A DNA stretch of 64,000 nt, from positions 806,001-870,000 of the forward strand of contig PNKZ01000001.1 in NCBI GenBank assembly GCA_013822735.1. The letters are read 5' to 3'. Below are positions 1-8,282 of the stretch, piece after piece. Positions within the stretch are counted from its first letter, which is position 1; each line of letters starts with the position of its first letter. The translations under genes were made by a program, and so were the position numbers. The stretch is from Pirellula sp. GTDB lineage: Bacteria > Planctomycetota > Planctomycetia > Pirellulales > PNKZ01. A model generated the notes under the pieces. The model made no database searches and was not told where the DNA came from. It saw only the letters and a list, made by a program, of their open reading frames with translations.

Positions 1-443
1 TGCGCATCGATGCTAAAGCAAGCCTCGGCGGCGATGGGGAGCGCGTCCGCGGCGTTGCTGTGCTTGTGGTGATTGAGTTCGACGACGAAGCGGCTCGCCT
101 GACGGACGGCGTCGGCGTCGACTTCGTGCGGTTCCAGACGCCGGCCCGGCACGAACTCGTAGAGTCCGAGATGCCGCCGAGCGTCGCAGGCCAACGGCCG
201 CGGCAAGCAGCGGAGGCCGGCATCCCAAGCGAGTTGCGAGAAGGCAAACTCCGAACGGAGCCGATCGCGCGGATCGTCGGGGTGATGGAAGTACGCCTTG
301 AGCACGGCGTCGAAGTTTGTAGAGCGCGCGCGATAGACGCGGTTGTTGCCGCCGCCGGCGAGTCGTTCCAACGTCACCGGTTCATGGCAGCCGGCGGATG
401 CGAGTAGTTCGGCGATTTCCGCAGAGCCGAGATCGTCGCTCAT
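1..443 (-). CDS. Aminoglycoside-phosphotransferase-like (APH) kinase, N-terminal part, cut by window edge
   Basis: An open frame of about 147 codons runs from an ATG at 443-441 off the left edge without a stop. The start overlaps the stop of the upstream HAD gene as ATGA, which fixes the start by translational coupling. The N-lobe of an APH/choline-kinase fold is visible: a glycine-rich loop (AGGGNNRVYRAR, residues 27-38), a candidate ATP lysine in VLKAYF, and the LYEFVPGRRLEP hinge about 100 residues in. The catalytic HxD loop would lie beyond the edge. Family members phosphorylate small hydroxylated molecules. Here the operon (transketolase halves, HAD phosphatase, PfkB-type kinase, epimerases) points to a sugar or sugar-alcohol kinase rather than antibiotic resistance, which is inference. 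It is the last visible gene of the 6700-to-1 operon. Confidence 0.75.
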   Translation of the reverse strand, partial: MSDDLGSAEIAELLASAGCHEPVTLERLAGGGNNRVYRARSTNFDAVLKAYFHHPDDPRDRLRSEFAFSQLAWDAGLRCLPRPLACDARRHLGLYEFVPGRRLEPHEVDADAVRQASRFVVELNHHKHSNAADALPIAAEACFSIDA

Positions 444-1063
444 CGGCAACTCCCGGCGACGCGCAGGAGCCGCTCGTCGAGCTCGCGCCACGAACCGGCT
501 CGTGCGAAGCGGGCCTCGTGCGGATGGTGATCGTTCGGATCGAAAAGCCACCGCTCGACGGCGACCGGGAACGCCGGCTCGCTCAACAGCTCCGGCAGAT
601 CGTCGATAAAGTGGGCACAACCGCAGTCGCCGATTTGTCGCAGTTTGTCGGCGAGCGTCGTGCGCAGGTATACCGATTCACGCGGGAGGTCGATCCCTTG
701 CGGGTCGAAGAAGCCGTTGTGCTCGAGCCAGTCGAGCGCGGCACGATGCAAATCGTAAGCGGGGCCGCGGAAGGGATGCTTCGTCTTATGGCTGACGATG
801 CAGATTTCGACGCCCGCCGCGCGACAAGTTTGGAAAAACTCCTTCACACCGGGGAATGCCGAAGCCTCGCAGATGCGGGCGCCGTAGACATACCCTTGCA
901 GCTCGGTCCACGCATCTTCCCGACCGGCGCGACGCATGGTGTCGCGCACTTGCTCCTTCGTGGCGGGCACTTCCGGGCCGATGTGGCCTTGTTCGACCGC
1001 CAGGCGATGAAACAGCGCGTCGTAGGAAACGATCGTGTTATCGAAGTCGACGCCGATCAGCAT
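440..1063 (-). CDS. HAD-superfamily phosphatase-like protein in sugar operon
   Basis: The protein has 207 residues. The start is the ATG giving MLIGVDFDNTI; an upstream extension to 1147 would run into the transketolase gene and has no homologous character. HAD motif I is DFDNT (residues 5-9), motif II is the Ser of CIVSHKTK, and motif IV is FIDDLPELL near residue 150, with the paired acidic residues expected of a Mg-dependent phosphotransferase. A helical cap-like insertion lies between motifs I and II. The start is 29 bp after the transketolase C-subunit stop, and the stop overlaps the APH kinase start. In this setting it could dephosphorylate a sugar-phosphate intermediate made by the transketolase and kinase. 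The substrate cannot be read from sequence. Confidence 0.75.
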   Translation of the reverse strand: MLIGVDFDNTIVSYDALFHRLAVEQGHIGPEVPATKEQVRDTMRRAGREDAWTELQGYVYGARICEASAFPGVKEFFQTCRAAGVEICIVSHKTKHPFRGPAYDLHRAALDWLEHNGFFDPQGIDLPRESVYLRTTLADKLRQIGDCGCAHFIDDLPELLSEPAFPVAVERWLFDPNDHHPHEARFARAGSWRELDERLLRVAGSCR

Positions 1064-1092
1064 GTGGCAACCTTGCGAGCGCGAAGGGGAAG

Positions 1093-2049
1093 TTAGGCCG
1101 CGCCGAGTCGCAGCCCGGCACGTCGGCGTGCGAGCCAGTCTTGGCATTGTTCGGAGATGTTGTGCGAGGTCAGCCCGAAGCGCTCACGGGCATGTTCTTG
1201 TTCCATCGATTCGTGCAGGAACATGTCTTCGCAGCCGAAGCGGAGCAGCTTGGCACGCGGCGTCCAGGGTTGATCGACGACCCATTCCGCGACCGCACCG
1301 CCGAGACCGCCGATGAGGCTGTGTTCTTCCACGGTCGCCACGACGTCGAACTCGGCGAACACCGTGCTCAAAAGTTCCGTATCGAGCGGCTTCACCGTGT
1401 GCATGCTCACGACCTGCGGCGAGATGCCTTGGCTCTTCAGTTGCGCGGCGGCGGCGACCACTTCCGGCAACATGTTCCCGGTGCTGAGCAGGCAAACATC
1501 AGTGCCTTTTTCGAGCACGAGCCCCTTGCCGATTTCTACTTCGGGTAAGCAGTCGTGAACCGCCGGTTCACCCTTCTTGCCGATGCGCATGTAGACCGGA
1601 CCGTTGTGCTTCACCGCGGCCCGGAGCAAGGCGCGGAGTTCCCACGAATCGGCCGGGCAGAGCACGGTCATGCCGGGAAGCGAGCGGAGCAGGGCGATGT
1701 CTTCGCACGAGTGGTGGGTCGGGCCGAGGCCGGCGTACGACAAGCCGGAACCGGTGCCGACGATGATCACCGGCACTTCGTGGTAGCAAACGTCGACGCG
1801 AATCTGCTCGAAGCAGCGCGTCGTTGTAAACGGAGTGATTGTGTACGTCACCGGGCGCAGGCCCGACATCGCGAGGCCCGACGCCAAGCCCATCATGTTG
1901 GCTTCGGCGACGCCGCAATTCATGAAGCGTTCGGGCGATTGCGCGCGGAACTTATCGAAGAGCCGGTTGCCGATGTCGCCCGAGAGCAACACGACGCGCG
2001 GGTCTTCTTGGGAAATGGCCGTGATTTCGGCGGCGAAAGCGTTTCTCAT
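1093..2049 (-). CDS. Transketolase, C-terminal subunit (pyrimidine-binding plus C-terminal domains)
   Basis: The 318-residue protein contains the second half of a thiamine-diphosphate transketolase as a separate polypeptide. The Pyr domain begins near residue 5 and carries the catalytic glutamate in NCGVAEANMMGLASG (about residue 50), which activates the ThDP aminopyrimidine ring. The YTITPFTTTRCFEQIR and GLGPTHHSCEDIALLR segments are typical of split transketolase/DXS-like proteins. The C-terminal Rossmann-like domain follows from about residue 190. It overlaps the N-terminal subunit by 4 bp (ATGA), so the two are almost certainly co-translated into one enzyme. Because it sits inside a nucleotide-sugar operon, a dedicated two-carbon transfer for an unusual sugar is more likely than the central pentose-phosphate enzyme. 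That role is inference. Confidence 0.88.
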   Translation of the reverse strand: MRNAFAAEITAISQEDPRVVLLSGDIGNRLFDKFRAQSPERFMNCGVAEANMMGLASGLAMSGLRPVTYTITPFTTTRCFEQIRVDVCYHEVPVIIVGTGSGLSYAGLGPTHHSCEDIALLRSLPGMTVLCPADSWELRALLRAAVKHNGPVYMRIGKKGEPAVHDCLPEVEIGKGLVLEKGTDVCLLSTGNMLPEVVAAAAQLKSQGISPQVVSMHTVKPLDTELLSTVFAEFDVVATVEEHSLIGGLGGAVAEWVVDQPWTPRAKLLRFGCEDMFLHESMEQEHARERFGLTSHNISEQCQDWLARRRAGLRLGAA

Positions 2050-2879
2050 GCGAGTCCGAGCTCCTTATGGGCGGAGGCGACTTCGGCTTCCGTCGGGATG
2101 CGATAGTGCCAGTTGTTGTCGTCTTCCATATACGACACCCCTTTACCTTTGACCGTGTGCGCGACGATCGCCACCGGCTTGCCGCTGCCGTCGGGCACGT
2201 TGCGGAGCAGGTCGACGAGGCCGGCGATGTCGTGGCCGTCGGTCTCGTAGGCGCTCCAGCCGAAAGCGGTGAACTTGTCGACCAGCGGTTCCAGGGCCAT
2301 CACTTCGTTCGAACGGCCCGTCGCTTGCCACTTGTTGTAGTCGACCACGGCGACCAAGCGTTCGAGCTTTTGAGCCGGGGCCAACATGGCCGCTTCCCAA
2401 ACGGAGCCTTCGTTGCATTCGCCGTCGCTCATGACGACGCACACCCGATACGGCTGCTGTTGAATGCGCCCGGCCACGGCCATGCCCAGGCCGATCGGCA
2501 ACCCGTGCCCCAGCGAGCCGGTGCCGGCTTCGATGCCCGGCGCGCTGTTGGGGCTCGGGTGTTCGGCCAAGATGCTGCCGTGCGTGCCGTAGCTATCGAG
2601 GATTTCTTCCGAGAAGAATCCTCGGGCTTGCAGCGCCGCGTACAGCGTCGTCGCCGCGTGTCCCTTGCTCAGGATGAGCCGATCGCGCAGCGGATCGTGC
2701 GGTTGATCGGCGTCGATGGCCAAGGCGCCCCAATAGGCGGCGACGAGGATATCGACGCACGACAGCGACGACGCGAGATGCGGCGTCTGCGCTTTGTGCG
2801 ACATTTGCACCAAGCGACCCCGAATGCGGCGCGCGATGGCCTGCATTTCTTCCAGGCTCGTGTCTAAAGCGATGCTCAT
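2046..2879 (-). CDS. Transketolase, N-terminal subunit (ThDP diphosphate-binding domain)
   Basis: The 277-residue PP domain of a split transketolase. Visible motifs are SKGHAATTLYAAL (about residue 73), GTGSLGHGLPIGLGMA (about residue 118), and the ThDP-Mg motif SDGECNEGSVWEAA followed about 25 residues later by DYNKWQATG, matching GDG-x25-N. The substrate-channel histidines of transketolases are consistent with HKAQTPHLASSLS near the N-terminus. Full-length transketolases are about 650 residues, and this gene plus its 3' neighbour add up to 595. The start overlaps nothing upstream and lies 54 bp after the epimerase stop. The pair is in the middle of the sugar operon and probably forms an alpha2beta2 enzyme. 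Confidence 0.88.
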   Translation of the reverse strand: MSIALDTSLEEMQAIARRIRGRLVQMSHKAQTPHLASSLSCVDILVAAYWGALAIDADQPHDPLRDRLILSKGHAATTLYAALQARGFFSEEILDSYGTHGSILAEHPSPNSAPGIEAGTGSLGHGLPIGLGMAVAGRIQQQPYRVCVVMSDGECNEGSVWEAAMLAPAQKLERLVAVVDYNKWQATGRSNEVMALEPLVDKFTAFGWSAYETDGHDIAGLVDLLRNVPDGSGKPVAIVAHTVKGKGVSYMEDDNNWHYRIPTEAEVASAHKELGLA

Positions 2880-2933
2880 GAGTGGTTCCTGAACTGCGGG
2901 ACGCGCGGCGACTGCGAATCGCCGTGCGGCGAA

Positions 2934-4034
2934 CTAGGCGACGTTGCTGCGCTGCGCGGCCGTGCGAAGGAAAGCCGGGCCGCGAACGGCCGGTTCCGGT
3001 TGCGGACGTTGCAACTCGGCCAATTTCGGGCCTTGCAGCACCTTGAGGTTGTAATAGCCGATGTCGGTCATCGAGTTCGGGATCTTGCCGTCGCGGAACG
3101 CCGCCACGAGGTCATTGATCGCGTCGAGCACGGTGTGCTTCGGCTCGAAGCCGAGTTCGCGTTTCAGCTTCTCCGAGCAGACGCGATACGAACGGTTGTC
3201 GTCGGTCGGCGTCGTGACGATCTTGCAATCTTCGCCGAGAACGCTGCGCACCATGTCGGCGATTTCGAGCAGCTTGTAGTTCTGATAGCCGACGTTGTAG
3301 ATCTTGCCGTCGATCTGCTTGTCTTCCCAGAGCAACGAGTGCAAGTAAAAGGAAGCCATGTCTTCGATGTGCAGGTTCGGGCGTTGTTGCGTGCCGCCGA
3401 ACACCTTGATCACGCGGTTCGTCACGGCGTGATTCGTGAGAATGTTCACCGTGAGGTCCAGGCGCAGACGGGGCGAGTAGCCGCAGACCGTGGCCGGACG
3501 GAGAATCAGGGTGGTGAAGCCGGGACGGCGCTTGGCCATCAACACGTCTTCGCACAACGCCTTGTATTTCGAGTAATCGGTAAGCGGCTCCAGTGCGAGG
3601 TCTTCCGTTACGTTCTCTTCTTCCTTGATGCCGTAGACGCTCGACGACGAGGCGTAGATGAAGCGCTTCACGCCCGCGTCGATGCTGATGTCGACGAGCG
3701 GCTCGAAGCAGTCGAAGTTGATCGACTTGCCGAGGTTCGGATCGAGTTCGAAGCTCGGATCGTTCGAAACGCAGGCGAGGTGAATCACGGCGTCGCAGCC
3801 CGGGATTTCCCGTTCGAGCAAGGCTTGGTCGCGCAGATCGCCGCGGATTTGCGTGAGGTTCGGGTGATCGGCGACTGCGGCCAGCGGATTGTCGTGGTAC
3901 AGGTAAAGGTCGAGAACCTTAACCTTGTAGCCTTCTACGAGGAGCTTCGGTACGAGCACCGAGCCTACGTAGCCTGCGCCGCCGGTGACAAAAACTTGCT
4001 TAAACTTTTTTTGCATTGCTGAGGGCTTTTCCAT
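2934..4034 (-). CDS. NAD-dependent epimerase/dehydratase (extended SDR)
   Basis: The protein has 366 residues. The N-terminal Rossmann motif is FVTGGAGYVGS (residues 14-24), followed by an acidic NAD-selecting position in VKVLDLYLY. The SDR active site is SSSSVYG then YSKYK (Tyr-x3-Lys). The C-terminal half has the substrate-binding pattern of NDP-hexose epimerases (RPATVCGYSPRLRLD, FGGTQQRPNLHIEDMA). A second in-frame Met at residue 7 is an alternative start; neither has a strong Shine-Dalgarno. It begins 10 bp after the stop of the kinase fusion. It probably epimerises or dehydrates a nucleotide sugar made in this operon. The Pro/Arg-rich last 40 residues are an extension beyond the usual fold. 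Confidence 0.87.
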   Translation of the reverse strand: MEKPSAMQKKFKQVFVTGGAGYVGSVLVPKLLVEGYKVKVLDLYLYHDNPLAAVADHPNLTQIRGDLRDQALLEREIPGCDAVIHLACVSNDPSFELDPNLGKSINFDCFEPLVDISIDAGVKRFIYASSSSVYGIKEEENVTEDLALEPLTDYSKYKALCEDVLMAKRRPGFTTLILRPATVCGYSPRLRLDLTVNILTNHAVTNRVIKVFGGTQQRPNLHIEDMASFYLHSLLWEDKQIDGKIYNVGYQNYKLLEIADMVRSVLGEDCKIVTTPTDDNRSYRVCSEKLKRELGFEPKHTVLDAINDLVAAFRDGKIPNSMTDIGYYNLKVLQGPKLAELQRPQPEPAVRGPAFLRTAAQRSNVA

Positions 4035-4044
4035 TGCTAGGGGC

Positions 4045-5595
4045 CTACGCTGCTCGGGTGTGAGAGGTGTTGAGGAGAGTGTCGATCGCGTGGGCCATGC
4101 GGCGGTGGTCGACCGCCTCTCGATTGCCCACGATGCTGACGGCTTGTGCGCCCGCCAGGTTGCCGAGAAAGTTCAGGACGTCGGGCGGCACGCCGCGGGC
4201 CGCACAGAGCGAGGTGAGCGAGAAGACGGCATCTCCCGCGCCGATGCGGTCGACGATCTTCGTCGCCAGGGCGGGGCTTTGATGAAAGCCCGACTCGGCG
4301 TCGTACAGGAGGCTGCCGTTCTTGCCGCGGGTGACCATCACCATTTTCGCCGTGAGGCGTTCGCAGAGGTTCGACATCAGGCCGCGCAGTTCGCCGCGGC
4401 GACAACGGCTGTCGAGCCGGAGCTCTCCTTCATGGATGGAGATGTAGTCGGCGCGTGGATATTTCGAAATCGTGTGGTAGCCGATGTTCGCGGCGTTCAG
4501 CTGCGTATTGACCGCCAGATACGGCGCTTCGTTGCAGAGCAGCGAGACGAGGCGATCGGTCATCAGCCCGTGGCCGAAATCGGACACGATCACGGCGTCG
4601 GTGCTTTCGAGGTTCCGCGACAGCGCTTGGTGCAACTCCGACTCTTCGGCTTCGCTCAACGCGTCGTCGTTCAAGTCGTAAACGGCGAACAGCTTGGAGC
4701 GGGAGTAGTTGTCGAGAAACCGGCGCTTGAGGATCGTCGGCGAGTTCTCTTTGTAGATGAAGATCGGCTTGATCTTCGGGCCGAGATGTTGTCGGACAAA
4801 ATCTTCTTGCGAGTCGTTGGCGCCGAGATAGGTGAACAGCGTGACTTTGCCGCAGAAATTAGCTAAGTGATTGGCGATGGCCAGCACCCCGCCCGCGTGC
4901 CGCTCTTGGCAAATGTGTCGCATGGCGAGCACCGGCTCTTTGCCGGACTTGCCGAGGGCGTCGCAGTAGACGTACTCGTCGAGGATCGTCTCGCCGACGA
5001 GCGCCACTTCCATCTCGCGCAGCGATTCCAAGTGCTCGATAATCTCGCCGGTCGAGTAGCGCGAGCGGAAATCGCTGAGGTGATTGTTGACCTCGGGCGT
5101 GAACGCTTCGACGTAACCGGACGCCTTTTTCGGGCTCTTCGTGAAGCGAAGTTGCGAACCGGCGGCGCGGGTCGCTTCCTGATCGGTAATGGTTTCGGCC
5201 GAGAGTTCGACGCCGTGCTCATGACGCGTCAGAGTCTTGGCATGGACGTCGGGACGGATGAGCCGGATGACGTCGGCGGCGGCCGCAAACGGGACCAAGC
5301 CGACGAAATCGACGACGCCGACGGCGGCCACGAGTTCGGCTCGTAGGGCCTGTGGAAACGTCGGCCGCTTTTCGCCGGTCTGGCAAGCGCCGTCGGGGCA
5401 GAGCGTGACGATGAGCACGTCCCCCATGGCCCGAGCTTCGCGCAGATGCAGAATATCGGCCACCTTAAGCTGATCGAACTCGCCGTGGCAGTGGACGATG
5501 CGCTGACCGCGGTCGCGGCAGTTGTTCGCGAAATCAACGAGCCGCTCCAGATCGCCGATTTGCGCTTCCGGGCTCGTCGTGGGTTCGCCGCTCAT
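4045..5595 (-). CDS. Cytidylyltransferase-like domain fused to PfkB sugar kinase (HldE-like, reversed order)
   Basis: The 516-residue protein has two domains. Residues about 30-170 resemble the cytidylyltransferase/RfaE domain (VHCHGEFDQL, then GDVLIVTLCPD). Residues about 195-516 are a PfkB/ribokinase kinase (LVGETILDEYVYC, AGGVLAIANHLA, and the signature GAGD at 452-455 with catalytic Asp455). E. coli HldE has the opposite order, kinase first. In the N-terminal domain the nucleotide-binding HxGH is read as K-V-A-D (residues 44-47), so nucleotidyl transfer is doubtful while the kinase looks intact. The start at 5595 has GGAAGGAAG 5 nt upstream and is preferred to an ATG at 5622 with no good ribosome site. 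The likely role is phosphorylating a sugar in the operon's pathway. Confidence 0.85.
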   Translation of the reverse strand: MSGEPTTSPEAQIGDLERLVDFANNCRDRGQRIVHCHGEFDQLKVADILHLREARAMGDVLIVTLCPDGACQTGEKRPTFPQALRAELVAAVGVVDFVGLVPFAAAADVIRLIRPDVHAKTLTRHEHGVELSAETITDQEATRAAGSQLRFTKSPKKASGYVEAFTPEVNNHLSDFRSRYSTGEIIEHLESLREMEVALVGETILDEYVYCDALGKSGKEPVLAMRHICQERHAGGVLAIANHLANFCGKVTLFTYLGANDSQEDFVRQHLGPKIKPIFIYKENSPTILKRRFLDNYSRSKLFAVYDLNDDALSEAEESELHQALSRNLESTDAVIVSDFGHGLMTDRLVSLLCNEAPYLAVNTQLNAANIGYHTISKYPRADYISIHEGELRLDSRCRRGELRGLMSNLCERLTAKMVMVTRGKNGSLLYDAESGFHQSPALATKIVDRIGAGDAVFSLTSLCAARGVPPDVLNFLGNLAGAQAVSIVGNREAVDHRRMAHAIDTLLNTSHTRAA

Positions 5596-5695
5596 GTGTT
5601 CTTCCTTCCCTGGTTTTGCCATCTCGCAAGACTTGGCGGAATCCTTCCCGCCCGAGGGCCGCTGCGGCACTCGGCCGCGCGCCGCGCAAACAGAA

Positions 5696-6700
5696 CTAGG
5701 CGACCTTCTTCGATAGATACGCGAACCAATCTTTCGTGGCGTCGGCGATCGACGCCGGATCCCACACCGGAGCACTGCGCCACACGTCGATTTGGTCGAG
5801 CATCTTGCGGACGCCCAATTCAAACGACACTTGCGGCTTCCAACCGAGGTCGGCACGCACGCGCGAGGCGTCGGCGAACGTGCAATCCGGTTCGCCCGGA
5901 CGCTTCGGGATGTAGGTCTTCTCGCCGCCGAGCAAATCGCAGAGGTGATTGACGCTGTAGGTGCCCGACGAGCCGATGTTGTAAATGCGCCCGGATTGAT
6001 CGGAGCCGGCGGCGCGATAGAACGCATCGACGACGTCGGTGACGTACGTGAAATCGCGCGTCTGCGAACCGTCGCCTACCACCGTGAACGGCTTGCCGGC
6101 GAGCTTCTGCGCCAAGAACACGCCGAAGACCGCGCCATAAGCGCCCGTGGTGCGCGAGCGCGGGCCGTAGACGTTGAACAAGCGGAGCGAGACGCTCGGA
6201 ATGTTATAAACCTGCGCCCAGTGCAGCACGGTTTGTTCGCCGAGATACTTCGTCAGCGCGTAAGGGTATTGCGGCTTGGCTTCGGCGGATTCCGGCGTGG
6301 GGAATTCGTCGGGAATGCCGTAGCACGAGCTGGAGGCGGCGTAGACGAGTCGCGACACGCCGGCCAGCCGGGCCGCTTCGCAGACGTTGAACGTGCCGTC
6401 GACGTTCGCCTTGCGATAGTCGAGCGGCTTCTGCATCGAGGGAACGATGTCGGCTAGGGCGCCGAGATGGAAGACCCACTCGACACCGTTGAAGAGCGGC
6501 TGGAGCGCTGCGAAATCGGTGATATCGCAGGTGTGGATCGAGAGGCGAGGATTACCTTCGGCTTGCGACAAGTTTTCGCGACGACCGGTCGCGAAGTTGT
6601 CGACGACGCGAACTTCGTGGCCTTCGGCAAGCAGCCGATCGGTGAGATGGCTTCCGATGAATCCGGCACCGCCGGTGACGAGACAACGCCGCTGAGCCAT
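5696..6700 (-). CDS. NAD-dependent nucleotide-sugar epimerase (GalE/WbpP-like SDR)
   Basis: The 334-residue extended SDR starts MAQRRCLVTGGAGFIGSHL with the Rossmann glycine motif. NAD selection is in VRVVDNFATGRRENL, the catalytic SSS-CYG precedes YPYALTKY (Tyr-x3-Lys), and the substrate loop is LRLFNVYGPRSR. The start at 6700 has AAGGAAGG 7 nt upstream, whereas longer readings to 6988 enter the divergent promoter region. The whole length matches UDP-hexose 4-epimerases (about 310-340 residues). It is the first gene of the minus operon that runs to the left edge, preceded by a TTGTCA-N17-TATAAC promoter. A 100-bp spacer separates it from the kinase fusion. Exact sugar specificity cannot be told. 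Confidence 0.88.
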   Translation of the reverse strand: MAQRRCLVTGGAGFIGSHLTDRLLAEGHEVRVVDNFATGRRENLSQAEGNPRLSIHTCDITDFAALQPLFNGVEWVFHLGALADIVPSMQKPLDYRKANVDGTFNVCEAARLAGVSRLVYAASSSCYGIPDEFPTPESAEAKPQYPYALTKYLGEQTVLHWAQVYNIPSVSLRLFNVYGPRSRTTGAYGAVFGVFLAQKLAGKPFTVVGDGSQTRDFTYVTDVVDAFYRAAGSDQSGRIYNIGSSGTYSVNHLCDLLGGEKTYIPKRPGEPDCTFADASRVRADLGWKPQVSFELGVRKMLDQIDVWRSAPVWDPASIADATKDWFAYLSKKVA

Positions 6701-6806
6701 GATCGGCCTTCCTTGGCAGAGAATCGTTCGAGAAATCAACGGGCAACCCGACTTGCAATTCCGTTGCAAGCAGGCGAGCGCCGGAGGCGTGCCCGAATCG
6801 ACGACG

Positions 6807-6835
6807 GTTATATGACATTCGAAAAGTGTTGACAA
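6807..6835 (-). promoter_or_regulatory. Sigma70-like promoter for the sugar operon
   Basis: On the minus strand the -35 is TTGTCA (6835-6830), the spacer is exactly 17 bp, and the -10 is TATAAC (6812-6807). It lies about 105 nt upstream of the first epimerase ATG. The -35 overlaps that of the plus promoter because TTGTCAA is the complement of TTGACAA. Confidence 0.55.
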
Positions 6836-6855
6836 CAGCACGTCGGTGCTAGCAT
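6829..6855 (+). promoter_or_regulatory. Candidate sigma70-like promoter for the GT4 gene
   Basis: A perfect TTGACA (6829-6834) is followed after 15 bp by TAGCAT (6850-6855), preceded by TGC. The spacer is shorter than ideal. The -10 hexamer is part of the palindromic octamer TGCTAGCA. Confidence 0.4.
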
Positions 6856-7037
6856 CGGAAGGATTTTTGACCATGCGGGGGAGCGCAGATGTTCGCCGTC
6901 GGATTGGCGCATTGAGCCGATCAAATGGACTTGTTGATCGCCTTGCGAAAGCACTACATTCCCCTCGCCTAACTCGGCAAATCCCCAAATATTGTTGCCG
7001 AACGGAACGTTTTCCCCGCCTGGACGCGAGTGTTGCG

Positions 7038-8255
7038 ATGAGCCCGAATGTCCCGCTGAAAGATTATCGTAAACCGGCCAAAATTCGCGTTTGCCATGTG
7101 CAGACGGTACCGCAACTGGCCGGCGCTCAGCGAGTGATGCTCGACATCTTCGAGGAGCTGGATCGGAGCCGATTCGAATTGCATGTTGCTTGCGGGGCGG
7201 CCGGCCCGCTGACCGAGGTGTGCCGTGACGCGGGAATTGAGAGCCACATCATCCCCTCGTTGGTGCGGTCGATTCGTCCGCTACGCGACTACCGCGCCTA
7301 TCGAGAGTTGCGGACGTTGTTTGAGCGCGAGCGGTTCGATGTCGTACACACGCATTCTTCCAAGCCGGGAATTCTCGGCAGGCTCGCAGCGCGACACGCC
7401 GGAGTGAAAGCGATTGTTCATCATGTGCAAGGCTACGCCTTCCACGAATTTACGCCGGCCCCGCTACGCATGCTCGGCACGCTTGCCGAGCGTTGGGCCG
7501 GGGCGCATTGCGATCGCCTGGTGTTTGTAAACCACGAAGAGCGCGAGTGGGCGATTCGCAACGGCGGAATGCCCGCCGGCAAGTGCGTCACTATCTACAA
7601 TGGAGTCGACCTACGGCGATTTTCCCCGCTCGAGAATCTTGAGCAGCGCGCTCAATTGCGCAGCTCGCTGGGAATCGGCGCGGAGGAAGTTGCCGTGCTG
7701 TTCGTCGGACGGCTGGCGCCGCAGAAACAGCCGCTGATCATTCCGCATGTTGCCAAGCATTTGGATGAGCTCTTGCCGGATGCGGCGTGGAAGATTCTCG
7801 TCGCCGGTTCGGGCCCGCTCGGAGACGCTTTGAAAGCCGAGATTGCCAAGCTGCAAATAGAGCGGCGCGTGCAACTACTCCCTTGGCAAGATAAGGCGGA
7901 GCGATGCCTGCAAGCAGCCGACATCCTTTTGCAGCCGACGCTTTGGGAAGGGCTCCCGCTCGCGGCCATTGAAGCGATGGGAACCTGCATCCCCGTGGTG
8001 GCGGGAGACGTGAAGGGAAATCGCGAAGCGGTTTCCGAAGCGACCGGCGCTGTGTGCGAGCCCAAGAATGCGGAGTCGTTCGCTCGGGCGCTGGCGCGAT
8101 TCGTGAGCTCGCCGCAACTTCGACACGAATGCGGGGCGGCGGGGCGGAAGCGCGCGGAACGGGACTTTAACGCGGCGGTGAACTATCCCCGCATTGGTTC
8201 GCTGTACGAAGAGCTAACCTCGGGGCCTGCGTCGTCGGTGCGCCGCGCGGCGTAG
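7038..8255 (+). CDS. GT4-family glycosyltransferase
   Basis: The 405-residue GT-B fold protein starts at the ATG giving MSPNVPLKDYRKPAKIRVCHV. Upstream codons to 6846 overlap the promoter region and do not look like protein. The N-terminal domain has VQTVPQLAGAQRVMLDIFEEL and VVHTHSSKPGILGRLAAR, a pattern common in exopolysaccharide glycosyltransferases. The C-terminal donor domain has VLFVGRLAPQKQP and the E-x7-E region LWEGLPLAAIEAMG (about residues 322-335). Retaining transfer from a nucleotide sugar to a growing glycan at the cytoplasmic membrane face is expected. It is transcribed divergently from the sugar operon and converges with the eleven-gene polysaccharide run, 27 bp from its last stop codon. 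Confidence 0.88.
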   Translation: MSPNVPLKDYRKPAKIRVCHVQTVPQLAGAQRVMLDIFEELDRSRFELHVACGAAGPLTEVCRDAGIESHIIPSLVRSIRPLRDYRAYRELRTLFERERFDVVHTHSSKPGILGRLAARHAGVKAIVHHVQGYAFHEFTPAPLRMLGTLAERWAGAHCDRLVFVNHEEREWAIRNGGMPAGKCVTIYNGVDLRRFSPLENLEQRAQLRSSLGIGAEEVAVLFVGRLAPQKQPLIIPHVAKHLDELLPDAAWKILVAGSGPLGDALKAEIAKLQIERRVQLLPWQDKAERCLQAADILLQPTLWEGLPLAAIEAMGTCIPVVAGDVKGNREAVSEATGAVCEPKNAESFARALARFVSSPQLRHECGAAGRKRAERDFNAAVNYPRIGSLYEELTSGPASSVRRAA

Positions 8256-8282
8256 ATTTCCGACCGCTCGGTACGTGCGTGT

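Larger units (their letters stand above)
6701..7037. other. Divergent intergenic region with back-to-back promoters
   Basis: This gap of 337 bp separates the sugar operon (minus) from a glycosyltransferase (plus). It holds two sigma70-like promoters that share their -35 bases (6807-6835 minus, 6829-6855 plus), one copy of the octamer TGCTAGCA at 6848-6855, and a plus-strand leader of roughly 180 nt in which I see no conserved RNA structure or small gene. Confidence 0.6.

Noticed and set aside
1-443. Antibiotic resistance phosphotransferase
   Set aside because: APH fold is shared with many sugar and choline kinases; the operon context favours sugar metabolism and no resistance-type motif can be seen in the partial sequence.
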